DNA from: Saccharolobus caldissimus
GTDB lineage: Archaea; Thermoproteota; Thermoprotei_A; Sulfolobales; Sulfolobaceae
DNA length: 64,000 nt
Assembly (NCBI RefSeq): GCF_020886315.1
Contig: NZ_AP025226.1
Coordinates: 2,134,001-2,198,000, forward strand
Reading direction: 5' to 3'
Shown: positions 45,039-54,643 of the stretch, one piece after another
Numbering within the stretch: position 1 is the stretch's first letter
How the letters are laid out: the number at the start of each line of letters is the position of its first letter
Position numbers and translations under genes: made by a program
Notes under the pieces: model-generated
What the model saw: the letters and a program-made list of their open reading frames with translations, nothing else
Databases searched by the model: none
What the model was told of the DNA's origin: nothing

Positions 45039-46799
45039 ATACTTATTAAACCACTCCAGTTTAGTCTTAAGTCTGTCTATCATATTCTTAGGTTTACCTC
45101 TTCTCGCATGTTCATGGCTATCTCCTTGATATCTTACTAGCATAGTAGGTACACCTTGCATTTTTAAGGCAACGAAAAATTGTTCAGCTTGTTCAATGGG
45201 GCATCTATAATCCTCTTCTCCGTGAATTAACATAGTTGGTGTTTTTACGTTTTTAACATAGTAAATAGGTGACATTTTCATTAGCCTCTCTATACCCTCC
45301 CTACTCCAGGGATCACTAATCCCAGACTCAATTACGTTAAACCAGAATCCTATGTCACTTGTTCCACACATGCTTACCAAATTAGAAATGCTTCTCTCAC
45401 TTATTGCCGCTGAGAAAATATTAGTTTGGGTAATTATCCAATTAGTCATGAATCCACCGTAAGACCCTCCAGTAATGCCTATTTTTCCCTTTAATTTATA
45501 TTTCTCCTTTACTGCATTTACAAAATTTAATATGTCTTCCATGTCCTTTCCTCCCCAATCACCTACACAAGCTTTTGCAAACTCCTCGCCATATCCTTGA
45601 CTTCCTCTTGGGTTTGAATAAATTATATTAAATCCATTATTGGCAAAGAATTGAAATTCTATAAAATACGCGTAACCGTAAGCCATATGAGGCCCTCCAT
45701 GTATGAATAGGATTGTAGGTGCTTCTGGATTTCTAATTATTGCCCATCCTTCTATGTCTAATCCATTAGAATTTATTATAATTCTTTCCGGTGTAAATCC
45801 TTTAACATTAGGGTTAGGGTCATACTCTACTTCATTGTACTTTAAAATTACTGGCTTCTCTGGAGTAGAGTAAAAATAAGCTAAAGTATCGTCTTTATAA
45901 TCGAAACCCCTTACAACAATATTTCCGTGAGTTATTTTTTCTACCTTATTATCGATTATCTGATATATATGCGACGTTCCACCTTCTTGACCTAATGTAG
46001 TTATTATGTTTTTTTCGAAAATTAATTTATCCTTAGCTCCATCAAATAAATCACTTAACACTTTATTACCACAACTTTTTCCACATATGAAACTTTTCTC
46101 TTCCTCTGGGAGTATTATCTCTAAAACAGCCCACGGAGTTAGGCCCTTCCTATGTCCTAAATAGGCTATTTTACCCTCTTGATTCATCGCTATAGCTTGA
46201 ACTGCCCCCTCTCCTTTAGTTATCCTCTTTAATTCACTTGTCTCTAAATCTACTTCATATAAGTCTCCTAAACCGTAGTCATCGCCTTCTTTAGTAGCAG
46301 CTATTACTACCCTATCTCCATTAGTAGCTAAATCAATAACGTCAAAATCTCCACTTACTATCTTTCTAATGCTATTACCATCAAATAAGTAAAGTGATTG
46401 TCTAGTCCTTAATAAACCTCTGCTATCGAATCTGTATTTTAACTTGTTAGCCTTAAATGGCTCATTCTTATCAGCATTATCTTCGCCTATTAATAAAATT
46501 CCCTTTTTATGAAATTCGAATTTATGAATCTTTCCTAATGTAAGGAGAGTCTTAGGTTCTCCATATGGTTGATCCTCTAATAATATGGATTGATTATCTA
46601 AATTCCTTACGAAATATAACTTATCATTATATATTTTAGGCATGGTTTCATTTCCCTGAAAAGTAATCCTTTTCAGATTTAGAAATATAGATGATTTATA
46701 CTTATCCTCTTCAATCCAAGTCTCTACATGAAATAAATTTTTTCTAGCTATTAGAACATCAGATATTAATCTAATCGAATAGGCCTCTTCGGGCTTCAT
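45030..46799 (-). CDS. S9-family peptidase (acylaminoacyl-peptidase/prolyl oligopeptidase type)
   Basis: The 589-residue serine peptidase has an N-terminal beta-propeller (about 1-330) and a C-terminal alpha/beta-hydrolase domain. The catalytic residues can be placed: Ser446 in GGSYGG, Asp530 in HGEEDYRCP and His562 in GDSHEHARRG. The oxyanion segment FIHGGPH is intact. Such enzymes release acylated or unblocked N-terminal residues from short peptides. There is no signal peptide. It is divergent from the sulfite-oxidase-like gene. Confidence 0.93.
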   Translation of the reverse strand: MKPEEAYSIRLISDVLIARKNLFHVETWIEEDKYKSSIFLNLKRITFQGNETMPKIYNDKLYFVRNLDNQSILLEDQPYGEPKTLLTLGKIHKFEFHKKGILLIGEDNADKNEPFKANKLKYRFDSRGLLRTRQSLYLFDGNSIRKIVSGDFDVIDLATNGDRVVIAATKEGDDYGLGDLYEVDLETSELKRITKGEGAVQAIAMNQEGKIAYLGHRKGLTPWAVLEIILPEEEKSFICGKSCGNKVLSDLFDGAKDKLIFEKNIITTLGQEGGTSHIYQIIDNKVEKITHGNIVVRGFDYKDDTLAYFYSTPEKPVILKYNEVEYDPNPNVKGFTPERIIINSNGLDIEGWAIIRNPEAPTILFIHGGPHMAYGYAYFIEFQFFANNGFNIIYSNPRGSQGYGEEFAKACVGDWGGKDMEDILNFVNAVKEKYKLKGKIGITGGSYGGFMTNWIITQTNIFSAAISERSISNLVSMCGTSDIGFWFNVIESGISDPWSREGIERLMKMSPIYYVKNVKTPTMLIHGEEDYRCPIEQAEQFFVALKMQGVPTMLVRYQGDSHEHARRGKPKNMIDRLKTKLEWFNKYLT

Positions 46800-46924
46800 A
46801 TAACTAGTATGTATTATACGATAATATAAATTATTATGACAAGGTCATCCTTAGAAATATTGTTTAAATTCTTCTGTAGATTTGGGGAAATGTATTATAT
46901 TAAGGATTCAGAAACTCTTTTTGT

Positions 46925-47617
46925 ATGCAGAGGAAAGATAGGAGGAAAGAAACTAATTTTCTAGAGAGTAGAAGGAGATTTATCTTATTATCAATATTAG
47001 CTTTAGGAGGTGCGTTTACAGCTAAATATTTTCCATCACTATTTAAGGAATACAGCAACGGACTAACTCCCATAGATGAAATTTATGTTGTCCAAATTGG
47101 AGGTACCCCAGATATAAACTTAGATGAATGGAGATTAGAAATTACTGGTGAAGTTGAAAATCCCCTATTATTAACGTATGAAGATTTGATTAAAATGCCA
47201 GTAACTCAAGTAGTTGAGACGTTAGAGTGTGTTTCTGACCCAACGTTTCTTAGGGCTAATATAATTTGGACGGGTATCAAATTGTCGTACTTACTTCAAC
47301 AGGCTAAAGTTAAACCTACTGCAGTTAAGTTAATATTTTATGGTGCTGATGGCTATGTATCAGATTTACCACTAAAATACTTAAATGATCAGATGATAGT
47401 TGCCTATCTTCTTGACGGAATGCAAATACCTAAAGTTCACGGTTTTCCAGCCAGAGTTGTAATACCCGGTTGGTGGGGATATAAACACGTTAAATGGGTT
47501 ACGAAAATTGAGGTAAGTAATGATCCAAATTTCTTGGGGTATTGGGAAAGTTTAGGTTATCCAGATGTGGCAATAATACCAAATTATAAGCCTCCGGAGT
47601 TGAACAATAATGGCTAG
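46925..47617 (+). CDS. Tat-exported sulfite-oxidase-family molybdopterin protein
   Basis: The 230-residue protein contains a sulfite oxidase-like molybdenum domain: WRLEITGEVENPLLLTYEDL, then LECVSDP with the molybdenum-ligating Cys102, then GYVSDLPLKYL, and HGFPARVVIPGWWGYKHVKWV. An N-terminal SRRRFILLSILALGG (residues 15-29) resembles a Tat leader, so it acts outside the cell membrane or is anchored by it. It resembles MsrP/YedY and SorA; whether it oxidises sulfite or reduces a sulfoxide is open. The next gene, overlapping by eight bases, is a heme-type membrane partner. Confidence 0.87.
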   Translation: MQRKDRRKETNFLESRRRFILLSILALGGAFTAKYFPSLFKEYSNGLTPIDEIYVVQIGGTPDINLDEWRLEITGEVENPLLLTYEDLIKMPVTQVVETLECVSDPTFLRANIIWTGIKLSYLLQQAKVKPTAVKLIFYGADGYVSDLPLKYLNDQMIVAYLLDGMQIPKVHGFPARVVIPGWWGYKHVKWVTKIEVSNDPNFLGYWESLGYPDVAIIPNYKPPELNNNG

Positions 47618-47954
47618 TACTATATATAGTAGGGAATTTCAAAGAGTATCAGCATATGCACTAATGATACTCTTCTTTATAGAGTTTATAACTGGAATTG
47701 GGGCTTCCCCTAGTACTTCAGGTTTAGTTAATAAGTTAACTTTCGGACTTTTAAATAGAATAATATCGACTGAAATTCATGTAGCTATTGCTATACCTCT
47801 TACGTATTTCTTTATACTTCATATGTTCATTGGCTTAAGGAATATCTTATTAAGTAAAGGTATTAATAATCAATTTTTATATAAAATTATATTTCCCATA
47901 ATTAGTAACGTATTATTTGGTATTGCAGTTTACCTTTTATTATCTTTCTTTTAA
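47610..47954 (+). CDS. Small cytochrome b-like membrane partner
   Basis: The 114-residue protein has four hydrophobic helices. The histidines in TEIHVAIAIPLTYFFILHMFIGL could ligate heme b, as in YedZ/MsrQ-type or cytochrome b561-like anchors. The ATG overlaps the end of the molybdenum protein gene by eight bases. The pair therefore forms a plausible membrane redox complex in which the heme protein passes electrons to or from the quinone pool. Confidence 0.72.
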   Translation: MASTIYSREFQRVSAYALMILFFIEFITGIGASPSTSGLVNKLTFGLLNRIISTEIHVAIAIPLTYFFILHMFIGLRNILLSKGINNQFLYKIIFPIISNVLFGIAVYLLLSFF

Positions 47955-47984
47955 GTATATAAACTTGCAAAACAGTAGTATGTT

Positions 47985-48818
47985 GTGCAATCAATAACTA
48001 CTTATTGGTGGAAATATTATTTCATTTCATTCTTTTCGATTCTAATAATTGACTTATTAGTATCTACACTAACAGTTAATATTCCATATTTTTTCGTGAT
48101 ACAAATAGGTATAGTATTTGGGCTGTGGTATTTGATTTCTCCATTAATAATGTTAATCTCCTTTAAAATGAAAAAGGCTCCTCAAGAATTAATATCACTA
48201 GTTGATTCAATTTCAAAAAAATTTAACGTGAGATTACCTAAAGTTTACATTATTCGAGATAATTTTCTTAACGCATTTGCCTTCGGAAATTTATTTTTCA
48301 GAGGAGTTGCGATAACTATACCTCTATCTGAAGCCTTAACTAATGAGGAACTAATTGCTGTATTGTCTCATGAGTTAGCTCACATTCGAAATTATGACCC
48401 AGAGACAATGCTCCTTTCCATAATATTCATAAATGCAATATATGCTATTTCGGTAAATTATTTGCCCTTTAACCTATTTCCATTAATATTATTTATCTAT
48501 TTTCTTGTTCTATTTCCTTTAGTGTTTTTAATTCATAGAATTATAGAAAAGAGGGCTGACTTGACTGCGGTAAAAGTAGACCCTCATATAGTTTATTGGT
48601 TAGAAAGTTCTCTAGTTAAGATAGGATATTTAAGTAGGGACATTCCGTATAACATGCTTAAATACGTTCCTCCCCTTCAAATATTTTTAGCTAAGGAATT
48701 TATAATTAATAATATAAGTGATAGAAGGGGTTTTTTCTCATTTAGGACACATCCATCACTTAAGGAAAGATTAGAATACTTAAGTAAATATGAAGAGCAA
48801 AAAATGTATTATCTTTAA
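47985..48818 (+). CDS. htpX: M48-family (HtpX-like) membrane metalloprotease
   Basis: The 277-residue protein has two N-terminal membrane helices (about 10-65), the zinc motif SHELAHIRNYDP (HExxH) near residue 128, two further helices (about 145-190), and the third ligand Glu in RIIEKRADLTA near 188-195. This is the HtpX layout for membrane protein quality control. The start is GTG at 47985, 31 bases after the previous gene. Length is normal for the family. Confidence 0.9.
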   Translation: MQSITTYWWKYYFISFFSILIIDLLVSTLTVNIPYFFVIQIGIVFGLWYLISPLIMLISFKMKKAPQELISLVDSISKKFNVRLPKVYIIRDNFLNAFAFGNLFFRGVAITIPLSEALTNEELIAVLSHELAHIRNYDPETMLLSIIFINAIYAISVNYLPFNLFPLILFIYFLVLFPLVFLIHRIIEKRADLTAVKVDPHIVYWLESSLVKIGYLSRDIPYNMLKYVPPLQIFLAKEFIINNISDRRGFFSFRTHPSLKERLEYLSKYEEQKMYYL

Positions 48819-48823
48819 AAAAT

Positions 48824-49144
48824 TCACTTCTTTTCATGAGGATGTCCTATTGAAGGCTTAGCTTTAATGGCATTTATTGCTTCATCAACTGGAATTGCTA
48901 GGTACGTTTTAGTTCTTACAGTTCCCCTACTATTTAATTCTATTAATGCCTTTAAGAAAGCGTCTATATTATCTACCTCTACGATGTTAATAAAATCTAT
49001 ATCCCCAAATACTACATATTGTTCTCTAACCTTAGCACCTATTTTGGCTAATTCTTCATTTACTTCTTTTATCCTCTCTGGTTTATCTACTATAGTTTCT
49101 GCTCCTTTATCGGTTAAATTGGAAAGTACGATAAAAACTGTCAT
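48824..49144 (-). CDS. GYD-domain protein
   Basis: The 106-residue protein is a ferredoxin-like alpha/beta domain of the GYD family. It has IVLSNLTDKGAETI at the start and the conserved central YVVFGDIDFINIVEVDN, matching the G-x-YD position (here FGDID). These proteins are often single domains of unknown function. It ends five bases after the opposing protease gene. The His/Lys-rich tail (HPHEKK) might bind metal. Confidence 0.8.
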   Translation of the reverse strand: MTVFIVLSNLTDKGAETIVDKPERIKEVNEELAKIGAKVREQYVVFGDIDFINIVEVDNIDAFLKALIELNSRGTVRTKTYLAIPVDEAINAIKAKPSIGHPHEKK

Positions 49145-49282
49145 TTTAATTATATTTTGTATAATGCTATATAAATATTTCTATTATAGAGAATTAAGTC
49201 AAGTTCTAAGCATTACATTTTATATTTATATTCTCTCAATAAAGAGTTTAATTTTATATTTTAGAATCAAATGTGGAGTCGA

Positions 49283-50413
49283 ATGGTTGCAATTATTGAC
49301 GCAAATCTCACAAGATTTGGAAAAAGGAAAGAAAACCTATTAGAACTTGCAGCTGAAGCGTCTTTATCTTTAGTTAGGAAGTACGAAATAGACTTCGTAG
49401 TAGTTTCTAATACATATTCTGGAGAATTTAACTCAATATCTGGAATTAACAACTTAATAACGACATATTTAGGCATGGACTCAACACCATCAATAAGAGT
49501 AGATAATACGAGTGGCAGTGGGGGTTCTGCAATATTAGTAGCTAAGTCTTTATTAGATTCTAGGATTGCAAATACGGTGTTAGTAATAGGCGTAGAGAAA
49601 ATGTCAGATAAAAATACTAAGCAGGTAACATCTATAATAGCCTCCTTACTCTCTTATGAGGAAAGAAGAGCTGGATTAACTTTACCATCATTAGCTGGGC
49701 TAATGGCGAAAGAATATATGAGGAGATATAATGCCCCAAGAGAGTCTTTTGCGTTGGTAGCTGTAAAGAATCACCTTAATGGTTCCTTAAATCCGTTTGC
49801 TCACATTCAGAAAAAAGTAACACTAGAAGAGGTTTTAAAAGCGCCAGTAATAGCAGAGCCATTAACCTTGTACGAATTTACTCCAATTAGTGATGGTGCT
49901 GCGTCTCTTGTAATAGTGAGAAATGAGTACGCTTATAGTTTTACTAAAAAACCAGTGTTCATTAAAGGTATTGGTATATCATCTGATACCTCGATAATTT
50001 CGGAAAGAGACGATATCTTAAATATGAACGCAGTAAGAAGAGCTGGAATTATAGCTAAGCGTGAAGCTAAAGTAGAGAAAGTTGATTTCGCCGAACTTCA
50101 TGATATGGCTACAATTTTAGAAATAGTAGAAGCAGAAGAATTAGGACTATTAAGTAAAGGAGAAGGATGGAAGGCTTATTATGAAAATTATACTGCAATA
50201 AATGGGGAGATGCCCATAAATACCAGTGGTGGTCTTAACGCTAAAGGTCATCCAATAGGTGCTAGTGGTGTAGCTCAAGCTGTGGAAGCATTCCTACAAA
50301 TTAGGAATGAAGCAGGAAGTAGACAAGTTAAAAACGCTAGAACTGGTTTATCATTAAGTATGGCTGGTTTCGGGAATTCAGCTACAGTAATAATTTACGG
50401 TGATGAACCTTGA
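49283..50413 (+). CDS. Thiolase-family protein lacking the catalytic cysteine
   Basis: The protein resembles SCP-x-type thiolases of archaea (acetyl-CoA acetyltransferase group): VAIIDANLTRFGKR at the start, LVIGVEKMSD in the core, and NTSGGLNAKGHPIGASG with the conserved His near the end. The nucleophilic Cys position reads VDNTSGSGGSA, with Ser (codon AGT at 49511-49513) where relatives have Cys in ACASG. The C-terminal Cys position is also replaced (SMAGFGNSA). It may bind or transfer acyl groups without classical thiolysis. I place the start at ATG 49283, which fits the family and a TATA-like element 27 bases upstream; an ATG at 49271 is possible. It overlaps the DUF35 gene by four bases. 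Confidence 0.85.
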   Translation: MVAIIDANLTRFGKRKENLLELAAEASLSLVRKYEIDFVVVSNTYSGEFNSISGINNLITTYLGMDSTPSIRVDNTSGSGGSAILVAKSLLDSRIANTVLVIGVEKMSDKNTKQVTSIIASLLSYEERRAGLTLPSLAGLMAKEYMRRYNAPRESFALVAVKNHLNGSLNPFAHIQKKVTLEEVLKAPVIAEPLTLYEFTPISDGAASLVIVRNEYAYSFTKKPVFIKGIGISSDTSIISERDDILNMNAVRRAGIIAKREAKVEKVDFAELHDMATILEIVEAEELGLLSKGEGWKAYYENYTAINGEMPINTSGGLNAKGHPIGASGVAQAVEAFLQIRNEAGSRQVKNARTGLSLSMAGFGNSATVIIYGDEP

Positions 50414-50682
50414 TTTATAGATGTAAAAATTGTGATTATAAAACGTGGATAAAAAGGGCTAGATGTCCTAAATGTGGAGCTATAGAGTTTGATGAAATTC
50501 AAGGAGATAATAAAGGCTATTTATTAATCTCATGGAAACTTAGAGTGACTCCAGATGGATTTGAGGATGCTTATTGGCTTTGTCTAATAAACATTAATGG
50601 TACTAAGGTCTTCTGCAGATCCTTAAAGGAGCCTAAAGGAGTAATGATAATAAAGGATAACGGTATTTGTGAACCAATGTAG
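50410..50682 (+). CDS. DUF35 OB-fold zinc-ribbon protein
   Basis: The 90-residue protein has a rubredoxin-like zinc ribbon (CKNC at residues 4-7, CPKCG at 18-22) followed by a short OB-like part. This is the DUF35 layout. In archaea such proteins bind thiolases and help pass acyl-CoA to HMG-CoA synthase or related enzymes. The TTG start overlaps the thiolase stop, so the two form one unit. It is somewhat shorter than usual family members (about 110-140 residues). Confidence 0.85.
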   Translation: MIYRCKNCDYKTWIKRARCPKCGAIEFDEIQGDNKGYLLISWKLRVTPDGFEDAYWLCLININGTKVFCRSLKEPKGVMIIKDNGICEPM

Positions 50683-50725
50683 AATTTAGTCGCTTTGTAG
50701 TTTGTTTCAAATTTTATCAAAATTA

Positions 50726-50789
50726 ATGTTAAATTTACTTTTAATCTAATGTTCGATTTTGAATTTAATAAAATACATAAATTTAACAT
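50726..50789. repeat. 12-base inverted repeat between convergent genes
   Basis: ATGTTAAATTTA at 50726-50737 is repeated as its exact complement at 50778-50789, with 40 bases between. It lies between the ends of the DUF35 gene and the TRASH-like gene. It could serve as a two-way transcript end, but base composition makes some such repeats likely by chance. Confidence 0.4.
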
Positions 50790-50820
50790 CTAAAAATTAA
50801 AGAATCTAATAAAGTAAAAT

Positions 50821-51141
50821 TTAGCTAATTTCTTTAAATGTCTCTATACCAGCTTCCTCGTTAAATTTAACGTAAAACTTAAATTCTTTTTCTCTATGTT
50901 TAGCAGTACAAGTTCTCCCAGTATAGTAATTCCCATTTATTGTGAGTTCATCTATTTTGCTCCATCCTGTTCTTCTCTTAACTTCATTTATCATATTTAC
51001 AAACTCCAGAGCACAATAATCACAGCAGAAGAATAGCTTTTCTCCATCTACTTCCTCGTAAAAATCTCCCCATGTAGCTCCACATAAAGCACATCCTTTC
51101 TCCTTAGTTCCAGCCTCTTTACCATTTACAATTATTTTCAT
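50821..51141 (-). CDS. TRASH-like cysteine-rich small protein
   Basis: The 106-residue protein has [20 protein letters not shown] followed by [11 protein letters not shown]: a CxxC pair and a CCxxC group, as in TRASH-type metal-binding domains. The second half has another pair of possible ligands (TCTAKH). It starts within the end of the upstream oxidase-like gene (four-base overlap), so the two are translated together. Its function is unknown; a metal-sensor, chaperone or substrate role for the partner enzyme is possible. Confidence 0.75.
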   Translation of the reverse strand: MKIIVNGKEAGTKEKGCALCGATWGDFYEEVDGEKLFFCCDYCALEFVNMINEVKRRTGWSKIDELTINGNYYTGRTCTAKHREKEFKFYVKFNEEAGIETFKEIS

Positions 51142-52103
51142 TGCTTAAACACCTCCTTTATTAGATTAGGTTCTATTTCGAAAGCTCTCTCTAATCTAGA
51201 TAATAAATATTTTGAGAATGCATCAAAGGATTTAAGAACTGTAACTTGAACGCTTTCCTTTATTCCAAATTCTTCAGCGTATTTTTCTACCATCTCTAAA
51301 GCCTCTCCAGCGTGGTAAATATCAGCTTCGTATCCTTCCCTTAGAAAGTCTTTAACAGCTTGGGGAAATTTATCGGAATCTAAAATTAAGGGATTAAAGT
51401 ATGATAGTTTAGCACCATATTTAATTAAACTACGATCAGCAACTAATTCTAAACTATGCATTGCAGCCATAGTCTCTACCCAACTTTTACTCTCAGCTAT
51501 TTTTCTCCACGTTTTTATTGCACTTTGAGTTCCAGGTAGTGGTGGAGTTGCTAATATTTCCTCCCTTTTCATTCCGAGGGACTCACCCATTCTTAATAGC
51601 AATTCATAATGGGAAGGTCTACCATTATATCCTATAAACTCTACTGCAATATTTTCTAATTCATATTTTATTACCTCATCCCTATCTGACTTGAAAATGA
51701 TTGATGATAATATCCTAACCCAATTTTTAAGAAAATGTTGATGTTCTATTACGTAACCTAGTAATACACCTCTTGTAGGATTTTGCATGGCAACTATGAA
51801 AGGATGAGGATTATTACCGTAAAACTTATCAATAAATTTTCTTCTTATCCACATTGCTAAACCATCGGGTGTTGAGAAGAAATCCTCTAATGATTTAGCT
51901 AAGTCGTTCACATTCATTTTATTTATAGATATATTTCTATTTAACCACATAACATGGGATGGATCGCTCTTAATATTAGCCATTTCATTCATGTGAATTG
52001 CTAAATCCTTCCAAGTTCCTAACTTAATTTCACATGATGGACAAATTGGCATAACTATATATTCGTTAATTTCCTTATTAAATTTAATTTTACCTATGTT
52101 CAT
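51138..52103 (-). CDS. Heme-oxygenase-fold di-metal oxidase-like protein with N-terminal zinc finger
   Basis: The 321-residue protein has a zinc-finger-like start (Cys21, Cys24, then His37) and a TenA/PqqC/CADD-type helical domain from about residue 65. Candidate iron ligands in order are Glu120 and His123 ([12 protein letters not shown]), Glu155, His165 ([18 protein letters not shown]), Glu218, Asp261 and His264 ([15 protein letters not shown]). The last two motifs are typical of heme-oxygenase-like di-iron oxidases (HDO), which act in cofactor and small-molecule synthesis. The substrate is unknown. It is co-transcribed with the TRASH-like gene. Confidence 0.78.
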   Translation of the reverse strand: MNIGKIKFNKEINEYIVMPICPSCEIKLGTWKDLAIHMNEMANIKSDPSHVMWLNRNISINKMNVNDLAKSLEDFFSTPDGLAMWIRRKFIDKFYGNNPHPFIVAMQNPTRGVLLGYVIEHQHFLKNWVRILSSIIFKSDRDEVIKYELENIAVEFIGYNGRPSHYELLLRMGESLGMKREEILATPPLPGTQSAIKTWRKIAESKSWVETMAAMHSLELVADRSLIKYGAKLSYFNPLILDSDKFPQAVKDFLREGYEADIYHAGEALEMVEKYAEEFGIKESVQVTVLKSFDAFSKYLLSRLERAFEIEPNLIKEVFKQ

Positions 52104-52152
52104 TTATTAAACGAAAAATAGTTAAGCCATTAACTCCTTATAATATTGTAGG

Positions 52153-53334
52153 GTGATTTTTTTGGTAGAAAATTACGGTTATAGTTACCTTTTATTATCT
52201 AGAATTACCAGAAGCATAGGGATAATTTACATAACTCTTTCCTCATCTTTATATTTGTCAGCTATAGGTTTAAAACCAGAGATAATAGGTATAGTATTTT
52301 TAGGTGCTATCGCATTTTCTTCTATTCTTAATCTGTCACTAGGCATGTTAGGTGACAGATATGGTTATAAGAAGATTTTAATATTAACGGAATTTATAGC
52401 AGCCTTGGCTGCGCTAATCTTATCAATAACCGTTAATGACTATTTAATAATTATAGCGATAATTATAGGAGGAGTTGGAGGTGCTGCTGGAGGGATTAGA
52501 GGGGCTTTCTCTCCAGGTTTGACAGCATTAGTAGCTAGTAATTGGAGAGATGAAAAGGAGCGAGTAAAAAAGATGAGCTTCTTAATGTCAGCGGCTTCGT
52601 TTTCTGGAATAGGCGGAAGTTTCTTGTTGGCTTTAAGATCTTATATTAACAATTCTATCGAGGGCTATAGAATATTATATTTAATATCGTTTTTATTGCT
52701 TTTAATTTCTGGCATTTCATTGTTCTTTGTAAAAGAAAATAAAAGGCCTAGGAAAACAACTAGAATTATGCAAAATTCTAGTCTAAAATATATATCTAAA
52801 GTTATAATTTCCAATTCTATAACAGGATTTGGATTAGGTCTTGCAATACCATTATTGCCCTTATGGTTTAAATTGGCATTTCATGCGGATTCTTTCCAAA
52901 TCGGTTTAATATTTACATTATCCTATTTAACAACTGCATTAGGTTCTTTATTAGCTAGTAAGCTTAAATTTGAACCTTTACATGTAGCTTCTATAACCAG
53001 AATACTAAATGGAGTATTTCTAATTGCAATGGCTCTTTCACCTTGGTTACCCTTGGCTGCGTCTTTGTATGTATTAAGAGGCTTAAATGCTGGAATAGGA
53101 TCTCCTAATAGGACTGCAGTTAACGTTAGAGGAGTATCAGAGGAGGATTTTGGAACTGCGTCAAGCCTACAAGGCCTAGCAACGAGATTTTCGCAAATGA
53201 GCTCTGGATTAAGCGGATATTTATTAGATTACTCATTACCCTTGCCTCTTGAAATAGGGGGTATATTACAAGCAATAGGAGGATACTTATATATGAAATT
53301 ACTGTCTTCTGATGTTAAGGCTAGAAGTCATTAG
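52153..53334 (+). CDS. MFS transporter
   Basis: The 393-residue membrane protein has about twelve helices. The loop between helices two and three, [18 protein letters not shown], matches the MFS signature GxxxDRxGRR. A charged loop near residue 190 separates the halves. The substrate cannot be told. The start is uncertain: GTG 52153 gives MIFLVENYG, while TTG at 52162 would start at VENYG. Its last four bases overlap the opposing APC-like gene. Confidence 0.87.
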   Translation: MIFLVENYGYSYLLLSRITRSIGIIYITLSSSLYLSAIGLKPEIIGIVFLGAIAFSSILNLSLGMLGDRYGYKKILILTEFIAALAALILSITVNDYLIIIAIIIGGVGGAAGGIRGAFSPGLTALVASNWRDEKERVKKMSFLMSAASFSGIGGSFLLALRSYINNSIEGYRILYLISFLLLLISGISLFFVKENKRPRKTTRIMQNSSLKYISKVIISNSITGFGLGLAIPLLPLWFKLAFHADSFQIGLIFTLSYLTTALGSLLASKLKFEPLHVASITRILNGVFLIAMALSPWLPLAASLYVLRGLNAGIGSPNRTAVNVRGVSEEDFGTASSLQGLATRFSQMSSGLSGYLLDYSLPLPLEIGGILQAIGGYLYMKLLSSDVKARSH

Positions 53335-54377
53335 GCTATTTTTCTTTTCATTTTAAATGTTGATATTCCAAAAATTATTAGAATTGATGCAATCTGCTCA
53401 ATTAATATTGTTAATGACGAAAATTGAAGTGAAGTAAAGAATCCGTAAGCCATTAGTCCTATACTTATAATTCCAAGGATTCTTATAAGAAGGTTTTCAG
53501 CAGATATTGTAATTGACGTGAAAAATATGCTTAAAGCAACATATAGTGAAGCAACTGAGGGAGAGATCGTATAAATATAATACCCCTTAGGGTCTATTAG
53601 GCTAATTAATGTTGATACTAAAAACACAATAATTAAATATATTTTATTTACATTAAATTTAGACAATAAGTTTCTTAATGACATAAATTCAACTATTATT
53701 AACGAGAATGTGCTAAGTGATGAAACTAAGTAAATTAATCTAGGTATACTAAAGAAAGAATCCATTAATAATAGAGCTCCAGATATTAAGTAAGCATATA
53801 TTATACCGCTTATTCCTTCCTTATCCTTTCCGTTTCCTACAAAGGGTGTTAATGTTATACAAACATATAATAATGCAGTAGAAATAACACCGTTTACTGT
53901 CATCTCGTATGGACTTATTAACTTTAAGCTCCAATGAATAGGAATTATAAAGAGTATTTGCATTATCGTTGAGGCTAGTAAGAACTCTAGCTCTCTTTCA
54001 AATAATACTATAATTGATATTGCAGAACTAAGACCTAAAACTAAAAGATAAGAAATTATCCCGTTAAAGTTTAAAATCCAATATACTATATAATCAATTG
54101 TATAACTTAAATATAGGAAATATGAGAAAACCCAGAAATATAACAGATAAGGAGATATTTTAGGGGTAAACTTGTTAACATAGTCGTAAAGCCCTCCTCT
54201 ATCCCATATTTTATTCATAGAATAATAAGTTAAATAAGTTACAGGCATAAATAAAATAATTGATAATATGACTTCTAATGCACTTATACTTTGAGAGAAC
54301 TGTCCAACTAAGGCTAAAGGTCCACCTATTGAAGAAAAAGCGAAACTAAAAACTAATATCTTTCTTTTTAGGCCCAT
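53331..54377 (-). CDS. APC-superfamily-like membrane protein
   Basis: The 348-residue protein has about ten helices. It opens with [20 protein letters not shown], in which the SSIGGP turn recalls the broken first helix of amino-acid transporters (APC fold), and later has [19 protein letters not shown] like the GG-x-Y-x-Y segment of that family. It is shorter than usual transporters (about 430 or more). Its start overlaps the end of a 55-residue membrane peptide gene by ten bases, suggesting coupling. Confidence 0.75.
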   Translation of the reverse strand: MGLKRKILVFSFAFSSIGGPLALVGQFSQSISALEVILSIILFMPVTYLTYYSMNKIWDRGGLYDYVNKFTPKISPYLLYFWVFSYFLYLSYTIDYIVYWILNFNGIISYLLVLGLSSAISIIVLFERELEFLLASTIMQILFIIPIHWSLKLISPYEMTVNGVISTALLYVCITLTPFVGNGKDKEGISGIIYAYLISGALLLMDSFFSIPRLIYLVSSLSTFSLIIVEFMSLRNLLSKFNVNKIYLIIVFLVSTLISLIDPKGYYIYTISPSVASLYVALSIFFTSITISAENLLIRILGIISIGLMAYGFFTSLQFSSLTILIEQIASILIIFGISTFKMKRKIA

Positions 54378-54535
54378 ACTGGAGCACTCGAAGACGTTGT
54401 AGTAGTAGTAGCTGTATGGACTGCTGTAGTCGCCACGTGATGTGACACTGCTGCCATTCCGAAGAACACTCCACCTATAATTAATATTGCGACTGATATA
54501 CCTAATATTGCAATTCCCATCTTATTTATTCTCAT
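54368..54535 (-). CDS. 55-residue single-pass membrane protein upstream of the APC-like gene
   Basis: An ATG at 54535 opens a small gene reading MRINKMGIAILGISVAILII, then GGVFFGMAAVSHHVATTAVH and a Thr/Ser tail ending in SSAPVWA. One hydrophobic helix (residues 6-30) is followed by a His- and Thr-rich tail that would face outside. The stop overlaps the start of the APC-like gene by ten bases. Coding is supported by this overlap and by its codon pattern. It may be a transporter subunit; similar small peptides also occur in oxidase complexes. Confidence 0.68.
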   Translation of the reverse strand: MRINKMGIAILGISVAILIIGGVFFGMAAVSHHVATTAVHTATTTTTSSSAPVWA

Positions 54536-54643
54536 CACTTCTACATTGTCTATAGTAGAATTTAAATTTTTTCGTAAAAAAATATTTCAACTTAACTATA
54601 GATTTGGGAAAAAATTTTTAAATAAAGTTGACGAACATTACAA

